64,000 bases of DNA from the NCBI GenBank assembly GCA_018141785.1, contig CP073341.1, forward strand, positions 2,217,422-2,281,421, written 5' to 3'. Numbering within the stretch: position 1 is the first letter of the stretch; the number at the start of each line of letters is the position of its first letter. This DNA is from Candidatus Paraprochloron terpiosi LD05. GTDB taxonomy: Bacteria > Cyanobacteriota > Cyanobacteriia > Cyanobacteriales > Prochloraceae. This document shows, piece after piece, positions 56,679 to 64,000 of the stretch. Both the position numbers and the translations under genes were made by a program. The notes beneath the pieces are model-generated. The model did no database searches. It saw nothing but the letters and a program-made list of their open reading frames with translations, and had not been told where the DNA came from.

Positions 56679-56894
56679 TTAGATCCGGGGATTCACAAGC
56701 AGTCCAAAAGCGGACTCATGCTCGGGCGAAGTCAAAGCGCCTCTACCCAGTTGGTCAAGGTTAATCCCCAACCTTCAGGCTACTTTTTTGAGGATATTCG
56801 CCGCCCCATTGGCATCAGCATTAATGAGATGGCCAGCAGCAGTGCGGTACAACCTTCTTTTTATCCGCTGCCCAGATGGTTCCCAGTCGGAGGG
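56679..56894 (-). pseudogene. tnpB: 3' remnant of an IS200/IS605-type tnpB
   Basis: The minus-strand frame reads PSDWEPSGQRIKRRLYRTA, then HLINADANGAANILKKVA, TGA, then RLGINLDQLGRGALTSP. The INAD.NGAANI segment is the RuvC-III end of cyanobacterial TnpB proteins. Only about 70 residues remain; the single TGA replaces a codon. It lies in the CHRD gene, splitting its N-terminus from the rest. Confidence 0.8.
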
Positions 56895-57279
56895 TCCACC
56901 GGGAATAAAACCGGGGTGAGCAACAATGACAGTATTACTTGGGGTGCCGGTATTGGGTTCTGTCTGTGCCAAACCGACAGTATTGGCAGGAAATTCGTCA
57001 TTATCTTCCGTTCCCGCATCATTCACCTCACTGCCACCGCCAATAATGAAATATTGTCTCCGATTGAAATAGGTTGATTTGTTATATTATACCTTAGAAA
57101 AAGATAATAATTGGAATTTAATATGTTTAAAAAATTATTATAACTAAATCTCTAGAGAGCTGTGGTCTTGTCCAGTATAATTTTGTAAAATTTATTCATA
57201 CAAAAAGTTGATATAATTAAGTTAAGCGTACTAATTAATAAAATGTTTGAATAGGTAAATAATATGATACAGTAGTTAG

Positions 57280-57972
57280 ATGATAAAAAACGCCCTAGAA
57301 TTGATTAAGTCTAAATTAGTAGTTTCCTGTCAAGCTCCCGTGGATTCTCCCTTACACGACCCGCAAATTATAGCAGCGATGGCAGTCGCTTGCGTTCAGA
57401 GAGGAGCCGCAGGGGTTAGAATCGATACTCCCGCCCACGTTAAGGCAGTGCGAGAACGGCTCCCTGGGGTACCGATTATTGGGCTCTGGAAACGAAAAGT
57501 GACCGGTAGTTCGGTTTATATTACTCCTTGCTTTGAAGATGGAGCGGCGATCGCAGCCGCAGGAGCGGACATTATTGCCATGGACGCTACAGAGAGAAAA
57601 CGTCCCGGGGGAGAAACTGTCCAAAAAATAATTAAGACAATTCACAGGGAACTGGGTAAATTAGTGATGGCAGATGTGGATAATATTAAGAACGGGATGG
57701 CTGCTCGTGCTAAAGGAGCAGATTTAGTCGGAACTACTCTTTACGGCTATACTGCTAAAACTGAACATCTATCACCTCCGGGTTACGAACTTCTAACCCA
57801 GTTGAGAGAACAATTAGACATTCCCGTAATCTGCGAAGGGGGTATAACCACACCGCAAATGGCCAAAGTTGCCCTAGAATTAGGAGCATACGCCGTTGTT
57901 GTGGGAGGTGCCATTACGGGGATAGATCTTAACGCGACAGTCTTCCAAGCAGTTTTCAGCGACCGAATCTAA
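57280..57972 (+). CDS. nanE: N-acetylmannosamine-6-phosphate 2-epimerase
   Basis: A 230-aa TIM barrel with NanE motifs: LVVSCQAPVDSPLHDPQIIA, GLWKRKVTGSSVYITP, IIAMDATERKRPGG, VMADVDNIKNG and the phosphate site VICEGGITTP...VVVGGAITG. It interconverts ManNAc-6-P and GlcNAc-6-P. The ATG at 57280 opens the frame; the last base of its TAA is the first base of the next ATG, so it is tightly coupled to a STAND ATPase, an odd partner. The 57066-57279 spacer is very AT-rich with probable promoter sequence. Confidence 0.92.
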   Translation: MIKNALELIKSKLVVSCQAPVDSPLHDPQIIAAMAVACVQRGAAGVRIDTPAHVKAVRERLPGVPIIGLWKRKVTGSSVYITPCFEDGAAIAAAGADIIAMDATERKRPGGETVQKIIKTIHRELGKLVMADVDNIKNGMAARAKGADLVGTTLYGYTAKTEHLSPPGYELLTQLREQLDIPVICEGGITTPQMAKVALELGAYAVVVGGAITGIDLNATVFQAVFSDRI

Positions 57973-59912
57973 TGAACGAAGACACAGGATTAAAATTAAT
58001 CAACAGAGCCATTTTCACTCTTATAGCAAGAAATCTAACTCTTGCGGAAGAGATAATATTTCGCGGGACTTGGCAAGGAAAAACTTACGCTCAGATGGCC
58101 ACCCAATCGCAATACAGCCTCAATTACCTGATGCGAGATATTGCTCCAAAATTCTGGAAGCTGCTCTCAGAAGTTTTTGGGGAAAAGATGGCTAAAACCA
58201 ATCTTCGGGTAGTTTTGGAGCGGCACTATCTCAATGGGACCCAACCGCTTCCCTCTACCCCCCAAGTCAAGGAAACAAAAGCTGCAATAGCACCCGCACC
58301 CACATTTATCTTGAATTCGATTAAAGGTAGAAAGTGCACCAAGATACAGCCCAGTAAAAATTCGAGGGAAGCTCCTGAAGTGTCGTTTGTCTATGGCAGA
58401 ACCGAAGAACTAAGCAAACTCAAGGAATGGACTAGCAACGACTCCTGCCGTTTGATAATGGTGCGAGGTATGAGCGGTACTGGCAAAACTGCTCTGTTAC
58501 GAAAGCTAGTGGAAGATATTGAAGATGAGTACGACCATATTATCTGGTGTAGCCTCCGTTATGGTCTAACACCTAAAAAGCTTGTCAACGACTTGCTTGA
58601 ATCTCTGTACTACCCTGTATATAGATATCAACAGGATCGCCTATCCCAACTGATAGATTACCTGCGCTCTTTGCGCTGCCTGCTAATTCTGGATGGAGCC
58701 GAGAAAATTATGACAAAAGGGCAGCTAGCAGGACGGTATCGCTGTGGCTCTAACGATTACGGCGAACTTTGGCGGCGGCTCGGGGAAGAATCTCATAAAA
58801 GCTGTGTCCTGATCTCTAGTCGAGAAAATCTCAGGGAAATTGATATGATTTCGTCTGAAAATGGCCCTATTCGCTCCTTAATACTGTCTGGACTAAAAGA
58901 AACAGAGGCGCGGGAGCTTTTCGCAGGAGTTGGGTTGCTAGACGTTGAAAATTTATCAGTATTGAGCCACCGTTATCAGGGCAATCCAGCAGCATTAAAG
59001 ATTGTTGCTCAACTGATTCAAGAGGTATTTAATGGCAATGTAGCTGAATTTATCGAGCGAAAAATCTTTGTCTTCGGGGACATTAAGGAACTTGTCGCCT
59101 CTAGTTTCCACCGCTTGTCTGCTTTAGAAAAGGAAGTGAGCTACTGTTTGGCAATTTGGGCGGATTCAGTTTCTTTCGACACCCTAGAAAAAACCATTCC
59201 CTTCTCCCTATCACCGAAAAAACTCCTGGAGGTATTAGTCTCCTTAAAAAGGCGCTTCCTATTGGAAACCTCTACTGAAAATGGATTATCCCGGTTCGCC
59301 CTTCAGCCGATGGTGCGTGAGTACATCACAAAACAACTAGTGGAAAATATCTGTAGCACCAAAGCCATTGAAGAAGCGCAACGCCAGACTGAAGAGGAGT
59401 TCATTGAATTAATTTTATCCACCACGAGAGGGGCTGTAAACTTAAGTCAATGGTTACAAAACAAATTTGCGGTAGATTGGGAGCCATTGTCCCTTCTCTA
59501 TGATACCAAACCCGACTGTTTAGCTTTAATGCTGCGCCGGACTTTTCATCTCAGAAGTCAGCTGCTCACGAAACGATTTAAGCAGATTCGGTTGGACACC
59601 TCAAACCAGGAACGAGAACTGGTTTTGTTGGTGGCGACCCGCAAAGTGGATCCCTTAGGGAACGTCAACGTCGGGACACAGCCAAAATTACTCATTCGCG
59701 TCCAGCTTCAACCCGCAGGAGAAGAAACGATACTTCCTGCTAATATCCAGCTGAGTTTACTCAATCAATCGAAAACCACCCTACTTTCGGTCAAATCAAT
59801 GCCTACTGAAAACTTCATTCAACTATCACCCTTCTGTGGTGTCTTCCAAGAACGCTTTAGCATTCAGATAGAATTTGATGGCGCTAAGCTTGTAGAAGAT
59901 TTTGTGATTTGA
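57972..59912 (+). CDS. STAND (NB-ARC) ATPase with vMAP-type N-terminus and DUF1822-like C-terminus
   Basis: A 646-aa signalling ATPase. Residues 1-90 match the HTH-like N-terminus of vWA-MoxR-associated proteins (KLINRAIFTLIARNLTLAEE, GKTYAQMATQSQYS). Residues 140-450 are NB-ARC: Walker A VRGMSGTGKTALLRKL (near 165), Walker B CLLILDGAEK (near 235), SCVLISSRENLREI sensor and the RYQGNPAALKIVAQLI GxP region. Instead of TPR or WD40 repeats, the C-terminus looks like DUF1822 (TRKVDPLGNVNVGTQPKLLI, IQLSPFCGVF). STAND proteins sense ligands or phage proteins and oligomerise; the trigger here is unknown. Confidence 0.86.
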   Translation: MNEDTGLKLINRAIFTLIARNLTLAEEIIFRGTWQGKTYAQMATQSQYSLNYLMRDIAPKFWKLLSEVFGEKMAKTNLRVVLERHYLNGTQPLPSTPQVKETKAAIAPAPTFILNSIKGRKCTKIQPSKNSREAPEVSFVYGRTEELSKLKEWTSNDSCRLIMVRGMSGTGKTALLRKLVEDIEDEYDHIIWCSLRYGLTPKKLVNDLLESLYYPVYRYQQDRLSQLIDYLRSLRCLLILDGAEKIMTKGQLAGRYRCGSNDYGELWRRLGEESHKSCVLISSRENLREIDMISSENGPIRSLILSGLKETEARELFAGVGLLDVENLSVLSHRYQGNPAALKIVAQLIQEVFNGNVAEFIERKIFVFGDIKELVASSFHRLSALEKEVSYCLAIWADSVSFDTLEKTIPFSLSPKKLLEVLVSLKRRFLLETSTENGLSRFALQPMVREYITKQLVENICSTKAIEEAQRQTEEEFIELILSTTRGAVNLSQWLQNKFAVDWEPLSLLYDTKPDCLALMLRRTFHLRSQLLTKRFKQIRLDTSNQERELVLLVATRKVDPLGNVNVGTQPKLLIRVQLQPAGEETILPANIQLSLLNQSKTTLLSVKSMPTENFIQLSPFCGVFQERFSIQIEFDGAKLVEDFVI

Positions 59913-59953
59913 ACGTTAATTACAATAAACATAACTAAATATATTTATTGTAA

Positions 59954-60448
59954 TTATTCACTGTTTTCCTTACTTGCCTTTGTTTCTATCTCAGCCAACC
60001 ATTCTTTTAAATTCCCATCCTCTGGATACAATTGAACCAATTTATACATAGGTTTAATTGCTCCTTGATAATCATTAATTTTCAACCGCGTATCTACTAA
60101 TGTTTGGAGATAACGTGGATTTTCAGGTTCTAGTTCTAAAAGTTGTTCTATGGGTTGAATCGCACCTTGATAATCTTGCATTTGCAGTCGCGTAGACGCT
60201 AAACCGTCCAGAGCAAACTTATTTTCCGGTTCCCGCTCCAATACCTTTCGATAACCCCTTTCTCTATCTTGAGCTGCTTGTACCTGAGGATCTATCCCTG
60301 CTGTTTCCTGAGAGGGTTCTGCTTCTGGTTCTTTAACTGGATTTACGAAGAACCGCAATAAACCAAATCCCGTAGAACCCAGAAAGGCTAAGCCAAATAG
60401 GACGGTCAAAATTCGCTGGAGCGGTTTTTTAGCAGACTGTTCAGACAT
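59954..60448 (-). CDS. Membrane-anchored TPR protein
   Basis: From ATG 60448 (MSEQSAKKPLQRILTVLFGL) the 164-aa protein has one N-terminal transmembrane helix (ILTVLFGLAFLGSTGFGLL) and three TPR-like units (KFALDGLASTRLQMQDYQGA, NPRYLQTLVDTRLKINDYQG, final GNLKEWLAEIE). The upstream ATG at 60496 gives an unlikely extension. Such small cyanobacterial TPR proteins often assist assembly of photosynthetic or envelope complexes; no specific role can be assigned. Confidence 0.82.
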   Translation of the reverse strand: MSEQSAKKPLQRILTVLFGLAFLGSTGFGLLRFFVNPVKEPEAEPSQETAGIDPQVQAAQDRERGYRKVLEREPENKFALDGLASTRLQMQDYQGAIQPIEQLLELEPENPRYLQTLVDTRLKINDYQGAIKPMYKLVQLYPEDGNLKEWLAEIETKASKENSE

Positions 60449-60582
60449 AGGGGTTATAGGGGTTAAATAATGAGCAAATTGCAGTAAGAACGGCAATACG
60501 GGGCTATCAATGGAGCGGGATTCTTTCGTATAATTTTAACATAATCAATAAACTGAACCTTTGTTTTGATTTTTTATCCTCC

Positions 60583-61392
60583 ATGTCCCCACAAAAGGCA
60601 TCCAGACGCCACCTCCTGAAATCTTTATGGCTATCTCTTCTCATTCTCACTGGTATAGGGGGAGTGGCTCTGCTCCAAGTATCTCAATTGCAGAACCTCA
60701 AAAATCAAGCTAAAGTGTCTTCCCCAGAGCAGCTCGCCCGCTCCCTAGAAGCAGAAAAACTCCGTCTCGATCTGCTGGAGAAAATTCCGGCTTTTGGCTT
60801 TGATAATTTACTGGCAGATTGGGTATTTCTGAACTTTATCCAGTATTTTGGGGACTTCTCCGCCCGCAAACAAACAAATTATCAACTCGGCTTGGATTAT
60901 TTTGACGTCATTGTGGATCGAGACCCTCGATTTCGACAGATCTATCTATTCCTCTCTGTCACCGGTTCTATCTATGCCGCTATGCCGGAACGTTCTATCG
61001 CCCTGATGGAAAAAGGACTGGCTACCAAGAGCCTAAAAATTCTACCCCGCACCCATTATATTTGGCGTTATAAAGCCATAGACGAATTGTTGTTTTTAGG
61101 AGATAATGCTGCTGCTATCCAATCTTTCAAGAAGGCAGCAGAGTGGGCAAGCATGTTTGCTGATGAAGACAGTCAGAGAACTGCTGAAAGTTCACGGGAG
61201 ACTGTTAAATTTCTGGAAAGTAAACCAGATACTCAATGCACTCAAGTGCGAGGTTGGACAATGGCCTTACAAAGTGCCCCTGACGATCGCACTCGTGACA
61301 TAGCTATCTCTAACATTCAGCAACGGGGAGGAAAACTTATCCAAACTCCGGAAGGCGGTTTCAGCGTCAAATTGCCAGAAAAATGTTTCTGA
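60583..61392 (+). CDS. Membrane-anchored TPR-like protein of unknown function
   Basis: A 269-aa protein with an N-terminal transmembrane helix (LKSLWLSLLILTGIGGVALL) and a helical domain that begins with FGFDNLLADWVFLNFIQYFG and contains THYIWRYKAIDELLFLGDNA. This is a conserved cyanobacterial family with TPR-like helices; function unknown. Divergent from the preceding TPR gene. Start ATG at 60583. Confidence 0.75.
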   Translation: MSPQKASRRHLLKSLWLSLLILTGIGGVALLQVSQLQNLKNQAKVSSPEQLARSLEAEKLRLDLLEKIPAFGFDNLLADWVFLNFIQYFGDFSARKQTNYQLGLDYFDVIVDRDPRFRQIYLFLSVTGSIYAAMPERSIALMEKGLATKSLKILPRTHYIWRYKAIDELLFLGDNAAAIQSFKKAAEWASMFADEDSQRTAESSRETVKFLESKPDTQCTQVRGWTMALQSAPDDRTRDIAISNIQQRGGKLIQTPEGGFSVKLPEKCF

Positions 61393-61402
61393 AGAAAAAA
61401 AC

Positions 61403-61440
61403 AGCCGTCAGGAAGAAGGGGTATCCTTTCCTCAACGGCT
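61403..61440 (-). terminator. Rho-independent terminator of apcD
   Basis: AGCCGT/ACGGCT outer stem with inner AGGA...TCCT pairs, followed on the minus strand by T7 (A7 at 61395-61401). It ends apcD transcription and could also slow read-through from the convergent gene. Confidence 0.85.
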
Positions 61441-61448
61441 AGAGTAAA

Positions 61449-61934
61449 TTAAGACATGGCTTGAATCATGAAATCGAAATAAGGAGCCGTCACGTTAGCA
61501 TCTTCTGCACTGAGCAATCCTAAAGAAGCCTCTTTTAAGCAACGAATTGCTTCTACCATACCGGGAACGGGAACGTTCAGGGCATTGTACATCTCCTTTA
61601 CCCCAATCAAACCAATTTGTTCGATGGGTTCCTTGGAGCCGGAAAGAATGCCGTAGGTAACTAACCGCAAATACCAGCCGTAATCCCGCAAGCAAAGGGC
61701 CCGTTGGCGATCGCCATAAGCATTCCCTCCAGGAGAAATAAATTCAGGGCGTTTCCGCCAGAGTTGTTTGCTCGCTTGGTCAACAATCTTTTTTTCGTTT
61801 TCTGCCAGAGTTTGGGCAATGCTCATGCGCTGCGCTCCAGTACTCAAAAAATTCTCAATTCCCTCCAATTCGCCACTGGACGGATACCGGAGTTCATCGT
61901 CCGCTCTAAGAATAACTTGACTAACTACGCTCAT
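61449..61934 (-). CDS. apcD: Allophycocyanin alpha-B subunit (terminal emitter)
   Basis: A 161-aa phycobiliprotein subunit in the phycobilisome core; as terminal emitter it passes energy mainly to photosystem I. It matches ApcD from end to end: [60 protein letters not shown] (bilin-binding Cys near 81) and [17 protein letters not shown]. As in other genomes it is apart from the apcABC operon. Start ATG at 61934. Confidence 0.97.
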   Translation of the reverse strand: MSVVSQVILRADDELRYPSSGELEGIENFLSTGAQRMSIAQTLAENEKKIVDQASKQLWRKRPEFISPGGNAYGDRQRALCLRDYGWYLRLVTYGILSGSKEPIEQIGLIGVKEMYNALNVPVPGMVEAIRCLKEASLGLLSAEDANVTAPYFDFMIQAMS

Positions 61935-61962
61935 ACTATCCCTTTGTATCTAATAACATTTT

Positions 61963-62703
61963 CTAGTTTAATTGAAAAGCAGACAACTCTTGCCATTCCC
62001 AATCCGATAAAGGTTGGTTTACTAATTCTACCCCAAAACAACCCCTAGCAGCCTCTGTCAGGGTTTCGACGATGGTTTCCACACCCGGAACACCTCCCTC
62101 TTGGGACCAGGGCAATTCTAGAGGTAAAACAGGGGAGCCAAATACTTGCTCAAATAACTCCCTATCTCTTGCTAAAATCATAGAACCGTGCTGCAATAAA
62201 GCTTGACCCTTATACAGTTGAGCGCTACCGATAAATTTGTTCCCTGATGAGGAGACTAAATCCGCCACCGTAGCAGTACCAAAACAGCTAGGATTCTTCA
62301 TGTATGTCCTTCCTGCTGTGCCGTAGTGTAACTGTATACCCAGGGAACGCCAACCTTGAATTAAAAATTCGCAAAGCAGCCGATAAACTTCCTGCCTCTT
62401 ACCACTGATGCTATTCGTGACTATCATATAAGTCAAATCCCCTTGGTGTAGCACCGCTCTACCGCCCGTGGGACGCCTGACCAAGTCCAGGGGCAGTGAG
62501 TTCCAGAAAGTAGGGTAACGGCGTTGATGATAGCCTAGGGAAATGGCTGCTGGGGACCAAGTATAAAAGCGCAAGGTGGGGGGCTGCTTTCCCAATCGGT
62601 GCTGTTCCAGTAGCCAGCTATCAATTGCCATCTGAACCTTCCCAGGAGCATTGATAAGGGGAATGAAACGCCAAAAAGGGGTTGCTGACACTTCAGATTT
62701 CAT
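61963..62703 (-). CDS. Lipoate/octanoate transferase family protein (BPL/LplA/LipB)
   Basis: A 246-aa protein from ATG 62703, which overlaps the methyltransferase stop as ATGA; the longer GTG/ATG frame to 62724 is rejected. Motifs: PTLRFYTWSPAAISLGYHQR, VRRPTGGRAVLHQGDLTYMI and the lysine-containing GNKFIGSAQLYKGQALLQHGS, typical of LplA/LipM enzymes that acylate or amidate lipoyl domains. It probably makes lipoyl-E2 or GcvH from octanoyl or free lipoate; the exact substrate is unclear. Confidence 0.88.
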   Translation of the reverse strand: MKSEVSATPFWRFIPLINAPGKVQMAIDSWLLEQHRLGKQPPTLRFYTWSPAAISLGYHQRRYPTFWNSLPLDLVRRPTGGRAVLHQGDLTYMIVTNSISGKRQEVYRLLCEFLIQGWRSLGIQLHYGTAGRTYMKNPSCFGTATVADLVSSSGNKFIGSAQLYKGQALLQHGSMILARDRELFEQVFGSPVLPLELPWSQEGGVPGVETIVETLTEAARGCFGVELVNQPLSDWEWQELSAFQLN

Positions 62704-63548
62704 CCTTTTTTCCGAGCAACCCAATATTTACTCACAAAATGATTTTCTGTTCTAATCTGCTCAAAACCTGCATCATAGAGCCGTTGTTCCAAATCGTCAT
62801 TGATGTAGCTTTGATAATAAGGCTCATGAAAAATAGCGGGGAAATTATCCATCATGGTTAATAATTCCGGACTATCTCGCCTTTGAATGGAATCACAAAT
62901 CACCAATACTCCTCCTGGTTTCATCACCCGAAACATTTCGGCGATCGCCTTTCCTCTAACTACTGGTGGTAATTCGTGGAAGAGAAAAACGCAGGTGACA
63001 CCGTGGAAATAATTATCTCGATAAGGCAATTCCTCTGCATTAGCCTGCAATAGTTGAGGCAATTCTTCATAATTTGCTGCTAACATGTCATTGGCTTTTC
63101 GCAAATAAGTAGGGGAGAGATCAATCCCAAATAAGGAGGCGGATGTAATGGCAGCGCGAATCAATTTAAGAGTTACCCCCGTGCCGCAAGCTACATCTAG
63201 CACCCGCATTTTTTCACCGGATTCTCTTTTTAATCCTTCTAATTCTTGTTTTAACGGAGCGAGAATTCTTCTGCCCATGGCATCCCCCATACCGTTAAAG
63301 AGAATTTCCACCTGTAAATCATATAAATTAGCCGACATATGGCTCAAATAGCCATTAGTTTGGTAGTGGAAGTTCTGAAGATAATACTGAGGATAACCAT
63401 CCAAATTTATCTCTGGGGAAAACTGCTGATATTGCTTTTTTGCAATTCGCTCCCAAATGGAAGGCATATCTAGCCAGAGAAAAGGATAATAAAAGAAAAA
63501 ATCCTGCCAAGGGCGCTCAAAAAGCAGACTTTGAGGATATATGCCCAA
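62700..63548 (-). CDS. Class I SAM-dependent methyltransferase
   Basis: A 282-aa methyltransferase with motif I VLDVACGTGVTLKLI, acidic GIDLSPTYLRKA and GVLVICDSIQRRDSPE. The N-terminal part (GYPQYYLQNFHYQTNGYLSH) is a cyanobacterial/plastid family feature; the substrate is unknown. The best start is TTG at 63548, yet family-like sequence (PETLQQLQVRLTKLLEVDWE) continues upstream in frame to about 63658 without any ATG, GTG or TTG at its end. The real N-terminus may therefore be longer or the start codon lost. Translationally coupled to the LplA-like gene. Confidence 0.85.
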   Translation of the reverse strand: MGIYPQSLLFERPWQDFFFYYPFLWLDMPSIWERIAKKQYQQFSPEINLDGYPQYYLQNFHYQTNGYLSHMSANLYDLQVEILFNGMGDAMGRRILAPLKQELEGLKRESGEKMRVLDVACGTGVTLKLIRAAITSASLFGIDLSPTYLRKANDMLAANYEELPQLLQANAEELPYRDNYFHGVTCVFLFHELPPVVRGKAIAEMFRVMKPGGVLVICDSIQRRDSPELLTMMDNFPAIFHEPYYQSYINDDLEQRLYDAGFEQIRTENHFVSKYWVARKKG

Positions 63549-63813
63549 ACGAGCATCTTCCCAATCAACTTCTAATAATTTAGTTAATCTTACTTGCAGT
63601 TGTTGCAGTGTTTCTGGGGAAAAGGTTTGGGTATTTGGCTTGGCTGCTGGGGCAAAAAAAATTTCTTAATTGGGTGTTTATATTCTTGTGAGCAAGGCTA
63701 AAGGAAAGGTAGCTTTGCTGAACTGCCTGATAAGTTATTTTGTTGAGATAATCTGAGGAAAACATGAATATTTTGCTTAATTAAATTATAGGTAGGCATA
63801 ATTTTTTGGGGAT

Positions 63814-63840
63814 AAACCGCAGAGACGCAGAGGACGCAGA
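63814..63840. repeat. CTCTGCGTCTCTGCGGTT-type repeat, reversed
   Basis: AACCGCAGAGACGCAGAGGA followed by CGCAGAA. A small hairpin GTAGGTGGGGAATGCCCACT/CTAC follows at 63857-63881. Confidence 0.7.
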
Positions 63841-63951
63841 AGAAGAAGAGGAGAGGTGTAGGTGGGGAATGCCCACTCTACATATACATTGACAGCCCCT
63901 AACCGTTGGTCGAGCGCGCGTCCGATGAACGGAATGGTGCAAGAGCTGCTG

Positions 63952-64000
63952 TTATACGTCGTAGTAAAGAGCAAACTCATAGGGATGAGGGCGCAAACGC
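63952..64000 (-). CDS. glnA: Glutamine synthetase, C-terminal end (partial)
   Basis: The minus strand entering the window reads RLRPHPYEFALYYDV and stops at TAA 63952. The PHPYEFALYYD ending matches the end of type I glutamine synthetase, which makes glutamine from glutamate and ammonia. Only 15 codons are visible, so identity rests on this short C-terminus. Confidence 0.75.
   Translation of the reverse strand, partial: RLRPHPYEFALYYDV

Larger units (their letters stand above)
53053..57065 (-). pseudogene. CHRD-domain protein interrupted by intron C and a tnpB scar
   Basis: Exon 2 (53053-53797) encodes the end of a CHRD domain (DVELYLNLQTNEFPDGEIRG) and a DUF4114-like C-terminal region (FGFEDLPSN...DFNDAIFQLDF). 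Exon 1 (56461 to about 56668) encodes the start of CHRD (DDVTSLNFQNAARGENGD, FGLIGPAQDTDDLTVVL, ITGAWEVTD). Removing the intron joins FVDE and IRGAG in frame. Upstream of exon 1 the frame meets a stop and a tnpB fragment; a further upstream piece (SEVNDAGTEDNDEFPANTVG) may be the old N-terminus. So splicing would repair the intron break, but the N-terminus is lost. Confidence 0.8.

Noticed and set aside
56418..57077. 219-codon plus-strand frame
   Set aside because: It is antisense to the CHRD exon, the tnpB scar and the intron end, all of which give better protein matches.
63786..63980. 64-codon minus-strand frame near the right edge
   Set aside because: It overlaps the glnA end in another frame and covers spacer repeats; no family features.

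Overview
The window reads as chromosome of a cyanobacterium. It carries the allophycocyanin-B subunit gene apcD, a cobN-type chelatase, a CbiET cobalamin methyltransferase, many HIP1 octamers (GCGATCGC), the cyanobacterial short repeats of the 'CTCTGCGCCTCTGTGGTT' and 'GTAGGTTGGGTT' types, and several large group II introns of the kind common in filamentous cyanobacteria. The species cannot be named from the sequence alone.

Layout. 0-8.9 kb: partial coiled-coil gene, homoserine dehydrogenase, a decayed hicAB toxin-antitoxin pair with a DUF29 gene lying between hom and a 113-bp duplicate of the hom 3' end, a secreted seven-blade WD40 protein, then housekeeping genes (aldo/keto reductase, bifunctional nuclease, riboflavin synthase, biotin ligase, pgeF). 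8.9-14.3 kb: accessory block with two AAA ATPase + small-partner modules of the type seen in defence systems, and a decaying duplicate of the first ATPase. 14.4-20.7 kb: murT, an XRE/ImmA pair whose ImmA frame is split at a slippery A_AAA_AAG, a gene cut by an ORF-poor group II intron whose other side is a decayed beta-strand-rich protein, and a sugar dehydrogenase. 20.9-24.0 kb: HEPN protein directly followed by a large KGGVGR-type ATPase, the best candidate for a little-described conflict system here. 24.2-31.2 kb: coiled-coil, SWIM, D,D-carboxypeptidase, glycosyltransferase, cysS and a His-rich CobW GTPase. 31.4-44.2 kb: ParA with group II intron A at its stop codon, ubiB kinase, cbiET, hisA, and an ABC exporter pseudogene split by antisense intron B. 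44.4-52.8 kb: three-gene permease operon, tRNA-Thr, a response regulator with an in-frame TGA, a ferredoxin and cobN. 53-57 kb: a CHRD-domain gene interrupted by sense-oriented intron C and a tnpB scar. 57.3-64 kb: nanE coupled to a STAND ATPase, TPR proteins, apcD, lipoate ligase/methyltransferase pair, and the 3' end of glnA.

The most unusual signal is structural. Six copies of a 25-26 nt palindrome (CCCCCGCCAT...ATGCCGGGGG) and four copies of a 30 nt palindrome (CCTGCTCAGG...) were seen only inside the group II introns. Comparing the introns with one another, they sit where small hairpin loops are found in the sister copies, including inside the maturase reading frames. Two introns also share the same maturase frameshift at different loci, which suggests they moved with help from a maturase supplied elsewhere.
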